From Zasmidium citrigriseum (taxonomy: Eukaryota > Ascomycota > Dothideomycetes > Mycosphaerellales > Mycosphaerellaceae), in contig NHNW01000065.1 in the NCBI GenBank assembly GCA_002786025.1, positions 150,848 through 214,847 on the forward strand: a stretch of 64,000 nucleotides of DNA. Reading direction: 5' to 3'. The first letter of the stretch is position 1; the number at the start of each line of letters is the position of its first letter. The notes below the pieces were generated by a model. The model saw nothing but the letters and a program-made list of their open reading frames with translations. It ran no database searches and had not been told where the DNA came from. Shown here piece after piece: positions 44,275-54,528 of the stretch. The translations under genes were made by a program, and so were the position numbers.

Positions 44275-45660
44275 CTATGCCTTCTTCTCTTCTGTTGGTG
44301 GAGGAGCTCCGCCGGTGGATGGCAGACCCATGAAGATCTTGAAAGAGCTACACGCAAAGTTAGCGGATTCTCAGAAAAGCAATGCGTTTCCGGATATTCG
44401 GACAACTTACTCGTAAATCATCCATTGCAGGCCAGTGAGGGTACCTGCCGCAAGGTTAGTAACGAACACATCATCAATACTAACACGCGAATTACTCACC
44501 AACCATCACGATACGAACAGGTAGACCCGCCCAGAGACCAGAGAAACCGATGTCTTTGTAGATTCTTCCGAGAGCGGCGCCGAAGGCCTCACCAGGTTGG
44601 CGGCTGGCATTGAGCTTGCTGACCATGACATCGGCAGGGTGAGAAACAACAGCGCAAAGGATACCGGCCAAATAACCACCAGAGAAAGCGACAGCGGTTT
44701 GGGCGCCGCCGCCGTAGTCCGACTTCTTGCCCGGCAAACGGTCGTAGATCATCTCGACAATCGTCTCGAAGGATGCGAACCTACGACTGCGTCAGCAACT
44801 CCATGACAACTGTTTACCCAGCGAAGACTTACTTCATGATGGTGTATGGAATCTGTCTGCCCCAGAGAGGGTAGAGACCCTTGAAGAGACCAGCAGTACC
44901 TTCAGCCGCAGTGATCTTGCTAATACCATCCAGAGTACCCTTAGCGAAAGGCGGCATCGTGGTTTGCGTACGAATCTTCACGGCCTCGAAGGCGCACAGA
45001 CCGGTATCAGCGATGAACTCAGCAGAAGCAGAACCAAGGACGTAGATGCCAGTCTTGAACTTGGCAGCGTTTTCGGGGCCAGCGAGATCCGAGTAGAACT
45101 TCTTGAAGAATTCGTAGCAGCCATACTTGAGAGCGCCCTGGACCGAGTATCCCACCAAGGTTGGACCTCCACCGGTGTACAGGCCCTTCACACCCTCGGC
45201 CGCAATGATCTTACGCCATCCGTCGAAGTTGCCCTTGTATAGCTTGGAGTCGACTTGTCGGCGGCACTTGACGAGATCCAGAGGAGTGACAGCCCAGTGG
45301 GTGAGACCGCAGGCCATCATACCACCGAAGGTACATCTGGGTCACGACTGTTAGCAGCATACCTCAACCACCGGCGGAAATCACGTATGCTCACGCTGCG
45401 TAGTAGGCAGGCGAGAAGAGCTCAATCTTGCCAGACTTGGCCTGCGCTGCCTGAGAGGCCTTCTTGATCTCCTTGGCGGCGGCATCGCTCAACTCTGATC
45501 CCTTGCCTTGGGCATCGCCGGCGACATTCCAGGACTGGTAGAGGCTCTCTTGCACCGCGTATGGAGAGCGCTTAGCTGGTGCGGACGACACGTCCTTGAC
45601 CGGCACGTGACTGCCAAACGTCGCGCTGAGCGCGCTCACCGAAGGAAAAAGGAAAGGCAT
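44275..45660 (-). CDS. mir1: mitochondrial phosphate carrier
   Basis: Inner-membrane carrier importing phosphate with protons for ATP synthesis. Minus-strand exons 45660-45395, 45336-44833, 44780-44500, 44444-44411, 44347-44275; 385 aa. Three solute-carrier repeats: the first has [19 protein letters not shown], the second [10 protein letters not shown], the third [13 protein letters not shown], each a P-x-[DE]-x-x-[KR]-like signature. [18 protein letters not shown] and [17 protein letters not shown] are typical of phosphate carriers. The N-terminal 85 residues include a presequence-like Ser/Ala-rich part. Length is at the upper end for the family because of that extension. Confidence 0.95.
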
Positions 45661-46104
45661 GGGGGACGACGAGCTGTTGTGGTCGTTGTAGCTGATTGTT
45701 GTGAGAGCTTCGCTCGGTGAATACAGGAAAAAAATCGACGAAGCTCAGCTTTCTCACACCCGGAGGTGAGCCGTGGCGCTGCGAAACCCCCTGCCCGTCC
45801 CCAAAACCCCTGACGTGCAAAATGAACACTGCCCCTGCTCTGCACGACTGCGGCGATAAAACGGTCGCAAGGTGCAAACTCCGGGTCTTGGACGGCCTGC
45901 GTATACCAAGGCACTCGTAGGTTGAGGCCAACCCCTGTCCTCCGAGTCCGATGGTGCGCAACCCGACATGACCCCGGGGCGGGTACATCCGGGCGCAGAT
46001 GATCAGGCTGCATGGGTCGTCTTTCCCCAGGCTGAACTTAAACGCATTTCAAGTCATTCGGTCTGGAAGTCTCGTCCCCAAAGCCGAAAGTATACGGGTT
46101 TACG
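45661..46104. promoter_or_regulatory. divergent promoter: phosphate carrier / cluster MFS pump
   Basis: 444 bp. It contains TCCGAGTCCGAT at 45941-45952, the reverse of ATCGGACTCGGA, which matches the motif shared by the other cluster promoters; it lies 153 bp before the pump start. Confidence 0.55.
45941..45952 (-). promoter_or_regulatory. putative cluster operator (CGG-N3-CGG), pump copy
   Basis: Reads ATCGGACTCGGA on the minus strand. One base in the spacer differs from the two identical copies before the O-methyltransferases. Proposed target of the cluster Zn2Cys6 protein (inference). Confidence 0.4.
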
Positions 46105-48006
46105 ATGACTGTCACGATGCCGCCCTCGACAGCTCCCGGAGAGCCAGAGAAGTGCGCTGAAGCCACTGCGTATGTCGAGCCCAAAACGTCGCCTTCGTCG
46201 ACAGGCGCGTCGACAGAAGAGACCGATGGGACACTCACCAAGGAGGGAGGCACCGCTACAGCGACGAGTAACGATGAAGACTCCATCGCTGCGGATGCAT
46301 TACCAGAAGCGGACGATCCTGATCTTCCTACCGGATTGAAGCTGGCATTCATCGTGCTTGCACTCATTCTCAGTGTCTTCTTCTTCTCGTTGGACCAGGT
46401 AGGTACCCAGTTCGATCTCTCTAAAGCAGTCGTACTAACCGTCGTCAGACTATCGTCGCAACAGCCATTCCCAAAATCACCGACGAGTTCAACTCCCTAG
46501 ACGACATCTCCTGGTATGGCTCGGCGTTCTTCATGACGCTTGGAGGCTTCCAATCCATGTGGGGCAAGATGTACAAGTACTTTCCTCTCAAGATCAGCTT
46601 CCTGATAGCCATCTTCATCTTCGAAGTGGGCAGTTTGATCTGCGCTGTCGCCCCGAACTCCACGGCTTTGATCGTCGGCCGTGCCATTGCTGGAGTTGGC
46701 GCGGCTGGAATTGGATCTGGATCTTACACTATTGTTGCTTTTGCCGCCAAACCTCAGATGAGGCCTATGTTTACGGGCTTCATTGGCGCATCGTATGGTG
46801 TGGCCGCTGTGGCCGGACCCTTACTCGGAGGCGTGTTCACTGATAAGGTGTCCTGGCGATGGTGAGTGTGAATTGGAGCAATTGATGAAAGAGCCGGTTC
46901 TGACATTTGCAGGTGCTTCTACATCAATCTGCCGCTCGGTGGAGTTTCAGCCGCCATCATCATCCTCTTCTTTCAGACTCCTCCAGCGGCTAAACCAGCC
47001 GAGGCCACACTGAAGGAGAAGTTCCTCCAAATGGACCCGCTCGGCACTGTACTGATCATGGGAGCTATCACTGCCTTCATTCTGGCGATGCAGTACGGAG
47101 GCGCAACTAGGCCCTGGGACTCCAGCGTCGTCATTGGACTGCTCGTCGGCTTCGTCCTCATGCTCATCGCCTTCATCGTTCTGGAATGGCGACAGGGCGA
47201 GCGCTCTATGCTTACGTTCCGGCTCATGCGAAACAGAAACGTCTGGGTCAACGGCGTGTACGGTTTCCTATTTGCTGGCTCATACTTCGTTCCCCTCTAC
47301 TACCTGCCGATCTACTTCCAGAGCATCGACGATGTGACTCCGACCCAGTCGGGCATTCGTAACTTGCCTCTGATCATCGCGTTCAGTATCGTTACTATTC
47401 TCTCCGGTGGATTCATCTCGAAGACTGGCATTGCTACTCCTCTCCTGCCGGTCGGTGCAGTCCTCGCAACCGTTGGCGCTGGTCTGCTGTACACCTTGGA
47501 CATTGGAAGCGGCTCTGGCGAATGGATCGGATACCAGATCTTGATTGGTATCGCATATGGAATCTCCTTTCAAGTGCCGATGATTGTCTGCCAGAGCAAG
47601 CTGCCTCCTCTCGACTTGGCCTCTGGTACGGCAGTCATACTTTGTGAGTAGCAGCTGTCAGCACTTCACAAGAGACCGGACGCTAATCTCGTCACTAGTC
47701 TTCCAAACGATTGGCGGTGCTTTCCTCCTCGCAGCTGCACAGGCCGGCTTCGTCAACGAGCTCGTCACCAGGCTTGCGAGCACGGCTCCCACAGTCGACA
47801 GCGCTCTTGTCGTGGCAACTGGCGCTACTGAGTTACGTGAAGTCTTTTCGATCGACGTGTTGGACGGCATTCTACGAGCCTATATTGATGGCATTCAAGT
47901 CACTTACGCCATTGTGATTGCTGCCCTCGGCTTGTCTGTCTTGGTCAGTCTGCTGAGCCACTGGCAAAAGATCAACACTGCTGCCTTGACTGGTGGCGCG
48001 GCATGA
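46105..48006 (+). CDS. MFS drug/toxin efflux pump (DHA14-like)
   Basis: 14-helix multidrug-type exporter at the plasma membrane, 581 aa. Exons 46105-46398, 46449-46861, 46913-47643, 47699-48006. A long acidic, Thr/Ser-rich N-terminus precedes helix 1 ([22 protein letters not shown], core [15 protein letters not shown] spanning the first intron, typical of this class). Other landmarks: [54 protein letters not shown] (second junction), and a [12 protein letters not shown] segment. Such pumps commonly export the product of a neighbouring metabolite cluster; the shared promoter motif supports membership here. Confidence 0.94.
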
Positions 48007-48479
48007 GACATTCTTTGATACGGACAACGGCCGAGTTGACTTCTCTTCTCCTTTGTATTGTTGTGAAAATTGGATCGGAATGGATCGAGGAAAAAGAAGG
48101 ATGTTTGAAGGATACGAGAATGGCCTCCAGCATGATTGAGAGTGTAAGCCTCATCGGGCATAGACGTAGATCATTGTAATAGATCTTTCATTTTTGCATC
48201 TTGTGTCATCAGCTACTACCATCGTCTCGAATTCCGCAGCTCATGGCGACGTTACGGGGGACTCGTGATGTGTGCAATGTCTTGTCCCCCATTTCCTGAG
48301 TGATTGTTTAGAGAACGAAGACAAAAGGGCGAAATTGTTTCACATTGGCCAAAACTTGGTAATTTTGATGCAGTCGTTGCATCAATGTGTTAACTTCATT
48401 TATCATCGTATGCACCTCGTCCTAAGACTTGAGTTTGACCCACAAGTTGTCATGCCCCTATATGCAAAATCTCGTATGT
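48007..48479. other. intergenic between converging genes
   Basis: 473 bp between the stops of the pump and the hydrolase; AT-richer than its flanks, with no gene or clear repeat. Confidence 0.4.
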
Positions 48480-49507
48480 TCAGAACTTCATGACCTCCTT
48501 CAAGAACTCCAATTGGGGCTGCAACAGATCGTCCAAGTTGACCGACAAGAAGTTCATGTGTCCCCGATCCTTCACAATCTCATGTCTCTTGATCTCCGAC
48601 TTGATGCTGTCAAAGATCTTCTTTTGATACTCGGGCGGAACGATTTCGTCATGCTCAGGGGTAAGCATCATGACAGGCGTGGCAAGCGCATCGAGCAGGT
48701 TGAGAGGCTTCCACTTCGCATGGTTGTAGAAACTCTGTATGGTCATCTTGTCCACGAAAGTCGGAGCATGCTCCTTGGCTGAGTGCACCCACTTGGGTAG
48801 GTTGTTCTGCTGCTCCGTGGTCATCTCCGAGAGGTACTTGAAATGCAGCAAGTGTTCGCCCTTTTCATTCAAGAGGGGAATGTAGGTCGGTGGTTTGCCG
48901 CGCAGTTGGTTCGCTCGATCTTCAATCGCTTGAGCGAGAATCGCTGGCTGGTCGGGCGGGTTGAGATACCATTCGGGCATCAGGCCTTGCGCGATCACAG
49001 CTGATACTCGGTTATCGAAGGCTGCGGCCTCGATGACGATCATTGAGCTGTAGAAGAATCCCCAGAGGCTGATCTTGGTAGGATCGCACCAGCCTTGGTC
49101 TTGCAGAAACTGCGCAAGCTTTCAGCACGTGTATATTGGGCAAGGGAATCAACCTTACAGTCACGGCATCATGAAGATCTTCGGCATATTGTTGTGGATC
49201 GAGTTGATTGCGAGGCGTTCCATCGCTTGTGCCAATTCCACGGTAGTCGTATGCTAGTGCGGTCACTCCGTGACGCCCAAACCACTCTGCTATTCCAGCG
49301 ACGAAGATCTCTTTTGGGCAGTTGAACTGATAGTAAGGGTAGCTGAGGTCAGTATAATTTACATCGAATCGCAAAGAGAGCTTGGAAAGACCTTACTGCA
49401 CCATTCACAATCACAGCAGGACCACCCTTTGGTCCTTTGAAGATGCAGCCTCTCAGCGTCAGGCCATCGATGGTCTTGAATTCCACCTCGCTCCGCTCTC
49501 CTGCCAT
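48480..49507 (-). CDS. alpha/beta hydrolase-fold protein lacking the nucleophile serine
   Basis: 302 aa, related to the COG1073/dienelactone-hydrolase-like group found in fungal polyketide clusters. Minus-strand exons 49507-49397, 49326-49159, 49109-48480. Visible: GPAVIVNGAFNCPKE with the oxyanion strand, ALAYDYRGIGTSDG, then the nucleophile elbow WGFFYSS at residues 109-115. In active relatives this reads G-x-S-x-[SG]; here Phe112 takes the serine place. Asp247 (PEHDEIVP) and His277 (DRGHMNF) of the triad remain. Ser114 or Ser115 might substitute, or the protein may act without covalent catalysis. Divergent from O-methyltransferase 1 with 573 bp between starts. Confidence 0.85.
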
Positions 49508-50080
49508 TTCGAATTTCAAGCTACTCACGTATCTTGCTAACAGCGGCTTTGGGGACTGTGCACCGTTTTGAATGCAGTTGAGATATTGAGATAGTCGTGA
49601 CGAAAGGCAAGGAAGCTCAAGCTCGCAGCCTTGCAGAAAAGACCTCTGGGGAGGCGTAAGACCCGTGGATCCAAGGTAGCTCTCCACAAAACACGGAGAG
49701 TTCGAGCTTGGCTGAATTCGAGAGCTCTGACTGCCTCCGCCATGGTGACATCCGAACAGAGGCCAGTTGTCAATGGCCCAATATCTTCGGATCGGAGTCG
49801 GTGCACCGAACCAGGCTGTCGGCGGCGTGACATGCACCATCGGACGTACGATCGGAGCACAGCAGCACAACAGCAGCATTCACTGCTTGTGCACGAAGAC
49901 ACGGAATGCTTGAACTGCCGGCCAGCATCACTGTGGTCGAAACGAAGCTCTCTACGAACGCACTTTGAACACGGGCCTCGAATTTCCTACTCGTTGTCTC
50001 TAACGCACGGTGTCTTTGACAGCTCATTGATTGCCACGCTATCTAGTTTCGCGACCGACAGCATACTTTCCACAGAAATC
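49508..50080. promoter_or_regulatory. divergent promoter: hydrolase / O-methyltransferase 1
   Basis: 573 bp. The motif ATCGGAGTCGGT at 49791-49802 lies almost exactly midway (about 280 bp from either start) and runs into a perfect 12-bp palindrome TCGGTGCACCGA (49798-49809). The plus strand happens to be open upstream of the methyltransferase start from 49631. Confidence 0.6.
49791..49809 (+). promoter_or_regulatory. putative cluster operator with overlapping palindrome
   Basis: ATCGGAGTCGGT followed in overlap by TCGGTGCACCGA. Including the preceding CGGAT, three CGG triplets occur in tandem, then an inverted CCG. Suits a Zn2Cys6 dimer; binding is inferred. Confidence 0.45.
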
Positions 50081-51286
50081 ATGGCGTCATCTGCAGTCGA
50101 CGCAAAAAAGCTCATTGAGCAGCTCAAGGCGCTCAAGAACAATCCTGAACTCATCCTGGACAATGAAGAGCATCGACTGGAGATTCAGCGCCTGACACGC
50201 GAGGTATCTGTGTCGTTGGAGACACCGCAGGAGTCCATGCATCGGACAATGTTCGCCTACTTGCCCTTGGTAACGACGAAGATCAGCAACGACTTCAACC
50301 TTTTCGCGACTTTGGCCAAAGCGACCGACTCGAAGCCCGTGACACTCGACGAGCTGGCGGCAGCCAGCAGCCTCCATAGAAGTCTGGTCAGAGCCGTCAT
50401 GGACTATCACGTCTACCAGGGTGCGGCGAACGAACCTAAGCGAGGGGCCTACGTGCCAACTAGGCTGACCCATAGCCTGCTGGATCCCAAGGTCGACATC
50501 ACCACCACCTGCTGGCACGAAGTCGTGGGACCAGCGTACTGTGCACTTCGGAATGTACTAAAGTACGGTCCTGAAGAGCCTGGTCAGAAGACAGCTTTCC
50601 AAGTCGCCCACCGCACCAAGGATACTTTCTACGACTTTCTCGAATCGCATCCAGAGAAACACTCAATCTTCTACGGGTACATGGCCGCGAATCACTCGGT
50701 GACAGCAAAATGGACTGACGTGGTAAACCTCGACGAAGAGTTCGTGCAAGGCGCGAAAGAGGGCGAAATCGTTTTTGTGGACATTGGCGGTGGCGATGGC
50801 GGTCAGTCGATTGAGGCCAAGAAAGCTCACAAGCTCGGCGGCAGAATGGTCTTGCAGGATCGACCGGCTGTCATTGAGAAGGCTACGAATGCCCGCGAGG
50901 CTGGCGTCGAATGTCAGCCTTACGATTTCTTCACCGAGCAGCCCATCAAAGGAGCCAAGGTCTACTTCATTCAGTTCGTCCTGCTCAACTGGGGCGAGGA
51001 AGAATGCGTGAAAATACTTGCCTCGCAGGTCCCGGCCATGGGTCCCGATAGTACGTTGATTGTGGTAGACTTTGTACAAAGTCACAGATGGGAGACCAAG
51101 GGTGAACCCAACCATCCAGACCTGTGGACTCCATCGACCGCCATTGCTGCATATGCCTGCCACGAAAGCAAAGGCCGCGACCGTTACGACTATGGCGACC
51201 TCATGAAGCGGGCAGGGCTTGAGCTGAAGGAAGTGAGGATTTTCACTGGCGCTGGGCAAGCTGTGATGATAGCCAAGAAGATCTAG
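50081..51286 (+). CDS. O-methyltransferase-like protein 1 with altered catalytic site
   Basis: 401 aa, single exon, family of COMT-type fungal O-methyltransferases (sterigmatocystin OMT relatives). An N-terminal dimerisation/winged-helix region (FNLFATLAKATDSKPVTLDELAAASSLHRSLV, core TLDELAAASSLHRSLV) precedes the SAM motif VDIGGGDGGQS with Asp234. The catalytic histidine expected in a V-L-H-D-W block is absent: the corresponding block is V-L-L-N-W, so Leu302 replaces His. The start is the Met giving a length equal to O-methyltransferase 2; the frame is open further upstream but without domain content. Function may be methylation by another mechanism, structural, or a non-methyltransfer reaction as in SAM-binding pericyclases (inference). 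Confidence 0.88.
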   Translation: MASSAVDAKKLIEQLKALKNNPELILDNEEHRLEIQRLTREVSVSLETPQESMHRTMFAYLPLVTTKISNDFNLFATLAKATDSKPVTLDELAAASSLHRSLVRAVMDYHVYQGAANEPKRGAYVPTRLTHSLLDPKVDITTTCWHEVVGPAYCALRNVLKYGPEEPGQKTAFQVAHRTKDTFYDFLESHPEKHSIFYGYMAANHSVTAKWTDVVNLDEEFVQGAKEGEIVFVDIGGGDGGQSIEAKKAHKLGGRMVLQDRPAVIEKATNAREAGVECQPYDFFTEQPIKGAKVYFIQFVLLNWGEEECVKILASQVPAMGPDSTLIVVDFVQSHRWETKGEPNHPDLWTPSTAIAAYACHESKGRDRYDYGDLMKRAGLELKEVRIFTGAGQAVMIAKKI

Positions 51287-51848
51287 CCGAAGGAAGTAGG
51301 AGGTAGAAGTATTGTCTTTTAGGTCTTACGTTCCGGGAAGTGTGGCCCGCCGGCCTGGATATCGGGTAACTGCGTGAGCTGGTAGATACAAGGATACTCC
51401 CTGTGTACATCGGAAGCCTATCATGGATTTCGGTCGGAAAGGCTGGGCATGTCAGCGTCGTCTGATCAATCGAGAACGGCAAGCCATCCCGTCTTAAGTA
51501 AGGCAGATCTAGACCTCGCGCAATAGACACAGCGTTTCAATTGCCATCATGTTGACTCCGGTTTTACTTTTGGCTCAAAGATCAGGTTAGTTCTCCGACA
51601 ATGTGAGATTGAAATCGAGCTCTGACTAACCTGCCCGACCCCTGAGAAAGAAAGTGTGGCGACCCTTGAGAAAGTGTCGAAAGCTGTCGGATCTTGAGAT
51701 CGGAGTCGGTATCGACCTCGGCCTTTTCTTGCTGCTACTACTCCGGACGGTGGCAGGCCTCCGAATACTTGCATCTATATAGTCATGGCGCTATACAAGA
51801 ACTGTCGCATGATAGCAAGTCTATGCGGAGTGTAGAGAAGAACCCAAA
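51287..51848. promoter_or_regulatory. promoter of O-methyltransferase 2
   Basis: 562 bp, carrying ATCGGAGTCGGT at 51699-51710, identical over 13 bp (with one preceding G) to the copy at 49790-49802. It lies 139 bp before the start codon. No gene of its own. Confidence 0.55.
51699..51710 (+). promoter_or_regulatory. putative cluster operator, O-methyltransferase 2 copy
   Basis: ATCGGAGTCGGT, an exact match to the copy between hydrolase and O-methyltransferase 1. CGG-AGT-CGG direct repeat. Confidence 0.45.
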
Positions 51849-53199
51849 ATGAGCGCAGAATCGATTCGCCAGCTGGCGAAGAGCCTTCCCGAAGATGCTG
51901 GCCAAAGACTTGAAATCTATCGAGCAGCGAAGGAGCTGATGTTTCGCGCCGAACCACCTCGCGAGACTGGATTTCGTCTTGTAAGTATGAACAGATTGGG
52001 TTACAATTGACATTTCAAGGCTGATGAAAGGTCCAAGTTCTGGTCGAACGGTGTAGCAGCGGCGGGAGTGACTGCTGTTGACCTTGGGCTTTTCAAGATA
52101 CTGGCACAGGATCCGAGTCGTACGTACCATGTCGACGAGCTGGCAAAGACTACTGGAGCCGAGCCGCTTCTGCTTCTACGACTGCTTAGGACTTTGGCTG
52201 CCTGGGGCTACGTTGGTCATGTCGGTCTCAATACATTCCAGGCTACGAACAACACCATAGCACTCACGACACCTCTAGCCGAAGGAGCGGCTCAGGTCCA
52301 GACCCAGTTCAGCGGACCGATGATGACTGCGTTGCCGGAATATCTAAAAAAAGTTGAATACAAGAACCCCTGCGACACTTCTAATACCCCTTTCCACATG
52401 GCTTACAACACAACGAAAGACATATTCGAGTGGTTCGCTGAGAACAAAGAATGGTCCGATAAGGTAAGGCGAACACTCCAATTTGTCGAACAGAGACTGA
52501 CATTGTGTTCTCAAGGTCATGTCCTTCATGGGCGTCCAGAGAATTGGGCAAGAACCATGGATGACGAGACCACAGTTCTTGCAAGGCTTTGACATTGCTT
52601 TGTCTCAACAAGATCTTGCCAAGGGAAGAGCACAATTTGTGGATGTTGGTGGTGCGGTCGGACATCAATGCATCCTGTTCCGAGAGACGCACCCTGAGCT
52701 CAAGGGGCCCGTGATTCTACAAGACCTGCCGTTCATTGCCGATCTTGGACGAAAGAATCCTCGTATGGCTGAGCTTGGGATTACCGTTCAAGACCACGAT
52801 TTCATGACGCCAGAGACACCGGAAGCACGAGGAGCCAAGATATTCTACATTCGAAACGTAAGCACAATCGTGCTTGATGTGTTGGAAGTCTGCTAACTTG
52901 CCAATTAGGTGCTGCACGACTGGAACGACGACAAGAATTCCATCGTTCTCGGCAACATTCGCGATGCCATGGCCGATGATTCGCTTCTGATCATCGACGA
53001 GGCGATTGTTCCAGATGTGGACGTAGCCGTGCAAGTCGCAGCTTACGACATGGTCATGATGGCGATGCCAGCTGCGCAAGAACGCTCTGAATCAATGTGG
53101 AGGGATCTCGTGGAGCGACAAGTCGGACTAAAAGTCCAGCAGATTCGGAAGTACGATGAGTTGACTTGTGATTCGCTGATATTCATTACGAAACCATGA
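51849..53199 (+). CDS. O-methyltransferase 2 (COMT type, intact active site)
   Basis: 402 aa. Exons 51849-51980, 52020-52463, 52516-52857, 52909-53199; the first intron is only 39 nt. N-terminal winged helix (YHVDELAKTTGAEPLLLLRLLRTL, core HVDELAKTTGAEPLLLLRLL), SAM motif VDVGGAVGHQ at residues 234-243, and catalytic His309 in VLHDWNDDK, the normal arrangement. The end is TCDSLIFITKP. Likely methylates a phenolic or enolic hydroxyl of the cluster product. It is clearly diverged from its neighbour O-methyltransferase 1, which has no introns, so the pair is not a recent tandem duplication. Confidence 0.93.
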
Positions 53200-54528
53200 G
53201 TGCCATTGGTCTGCTTTGCAGATGATGGTCTCCAATGCTACCGTGTGATTGATGATAGGAACAGTTCGTCGCTTCAGCATTCAGCTAAGACCCAGCGGAC
53301 TGTGACTGCCACATTCGGCAATGTAACACGGGATCCCCGCCTGCCCTTACCCTCCTTCTGCTGCTCAAACCAGCAGATAAGCTCTCTCCACAAGAGCACG
53401 CGAGTCTAAGCTACAAGATGCTATAAGATGCCTTGCTACACCCTACCTAACTTTTATTGGGGATTGCTAGAGGCGTCCCCCACTTGAGCCAGAACACCGA
53501 GGGTAGGGTCAGAGTTTGTTTCTGTTGCACGCCGTATTGTCGTTGACGATTAGCTGCAACGCGCTTGTGCCAAGCTGTCTTGACATGGAATAGCTTGTGA
53601 CTGCTTGTCATGGTCTCGTGCGGCTAAACTTCGACAGGCAAGGTTGGAGATGACCATGTCGAGCCATCGCTGGCGGACCGCCTCACCGCTCTTAGTCACC
53701 CAGCGATGCATGCAGGCGTGGCCCTAAGCATGTGAGTTTGAGTGCGGGCGTAGGCTCCGGAGGCTCGGATTCGGTTCTTCAATAATCAAGGGGCTCGCTG
53801 TCCCTGAACTAGGGCCAGATTGTTCCTGGAAAAGGAAGCACTCCACCTCCACGCACGTGAGCAAGCGATCCCAAGAAAGGTCGACATCGAGACCTTGGCC
53901 TGCAAGAACGTGATTGCCTTGATTGTACTTGCTGGATATGCAAAATGTACCAGTACATATATTTGTAATGTAGGGGGTACCGGGCTGGAGATCAGGCCGT
54001 CCCGGTTGAGGGCGCTAACCCGGCGAGGGCAGGGCAAGGCTCCATGTCAGGGCCGAAAGAGCGCTGGCTGAATCGCCGAAGAGCCAAGAAGAGAGTGGAG
54101 CACTGGAGCCAACGGGCGGCCATCCCAACCTCACCTCATCCCCCAGAAGCGCATGATTTTGATGTCCACGAAAGCGTGGCTGCCGAACGTGCGCACATCG
54201 TCCAATCGATACCCCGGCCGATCTTCAGCTGACGACTTCGCTACAAGGCCTGTCAACACGGTGAGACTACGGCGAGCCGGTCTGTCGACGAAGGAAGTGA
54301 ATAGAGGGAACTTGTCCGCTTCAAGTCGTTAGCCGACCATGAAACATGCCAATGCAGCTCAGCCAGAGCAGGCTCTTGAGATACGGAGGCCGACGGCAAG
54401 ACGAGGACGCCCTTCTGACCGAGAGGTATTGCTGAGTTGCCTGTTGCCCACAACACGTGTCATACAATCGGCAGACTCTATTTTCATTCCATCTCTGTAG
54501 TACTACTCCTTGAGTTTTCGAGTGCGAC
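53200..54528. other. 1.3 kb upstream region of the AflR-like gene
   Basis: No gene supported. It contains TCGGATTCGGT at 53765-53775, the fourth copy of the cluster motif, 754 bp before the regulator start. Confidence 0.45.
53765..53775 (+). promoter_or_regulatory. putative cluster operator, distal regulator copy
   Basis: TCGGATTCGGT, a CGG-ATT-CGG direct repeat. It is far from the start, so it is the weakest of the four copies. Confidence 0.3.

Noticed and set aside
49631..50080. In-frame 150-codon N-terminal extension of O-methyltransferase 1
   Set aside because: The extension has no domain content and overlaps the divergent promoter; from the Met at 50081 the length equals that of O-methyltransferase 2.
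50081..53199. Recent tandem duplication of the two O-methyltransferases
   Set aside because: They differ in intron content (none versus three), catalytic block and most of the sequence.
49508..54528. Classical AflR sites TCG-N5-CGA in the cluster promoters
   Set aside because: I found near misses with spacers of 4 or 6 but no convincing exact sites; the shared motif has a different form.
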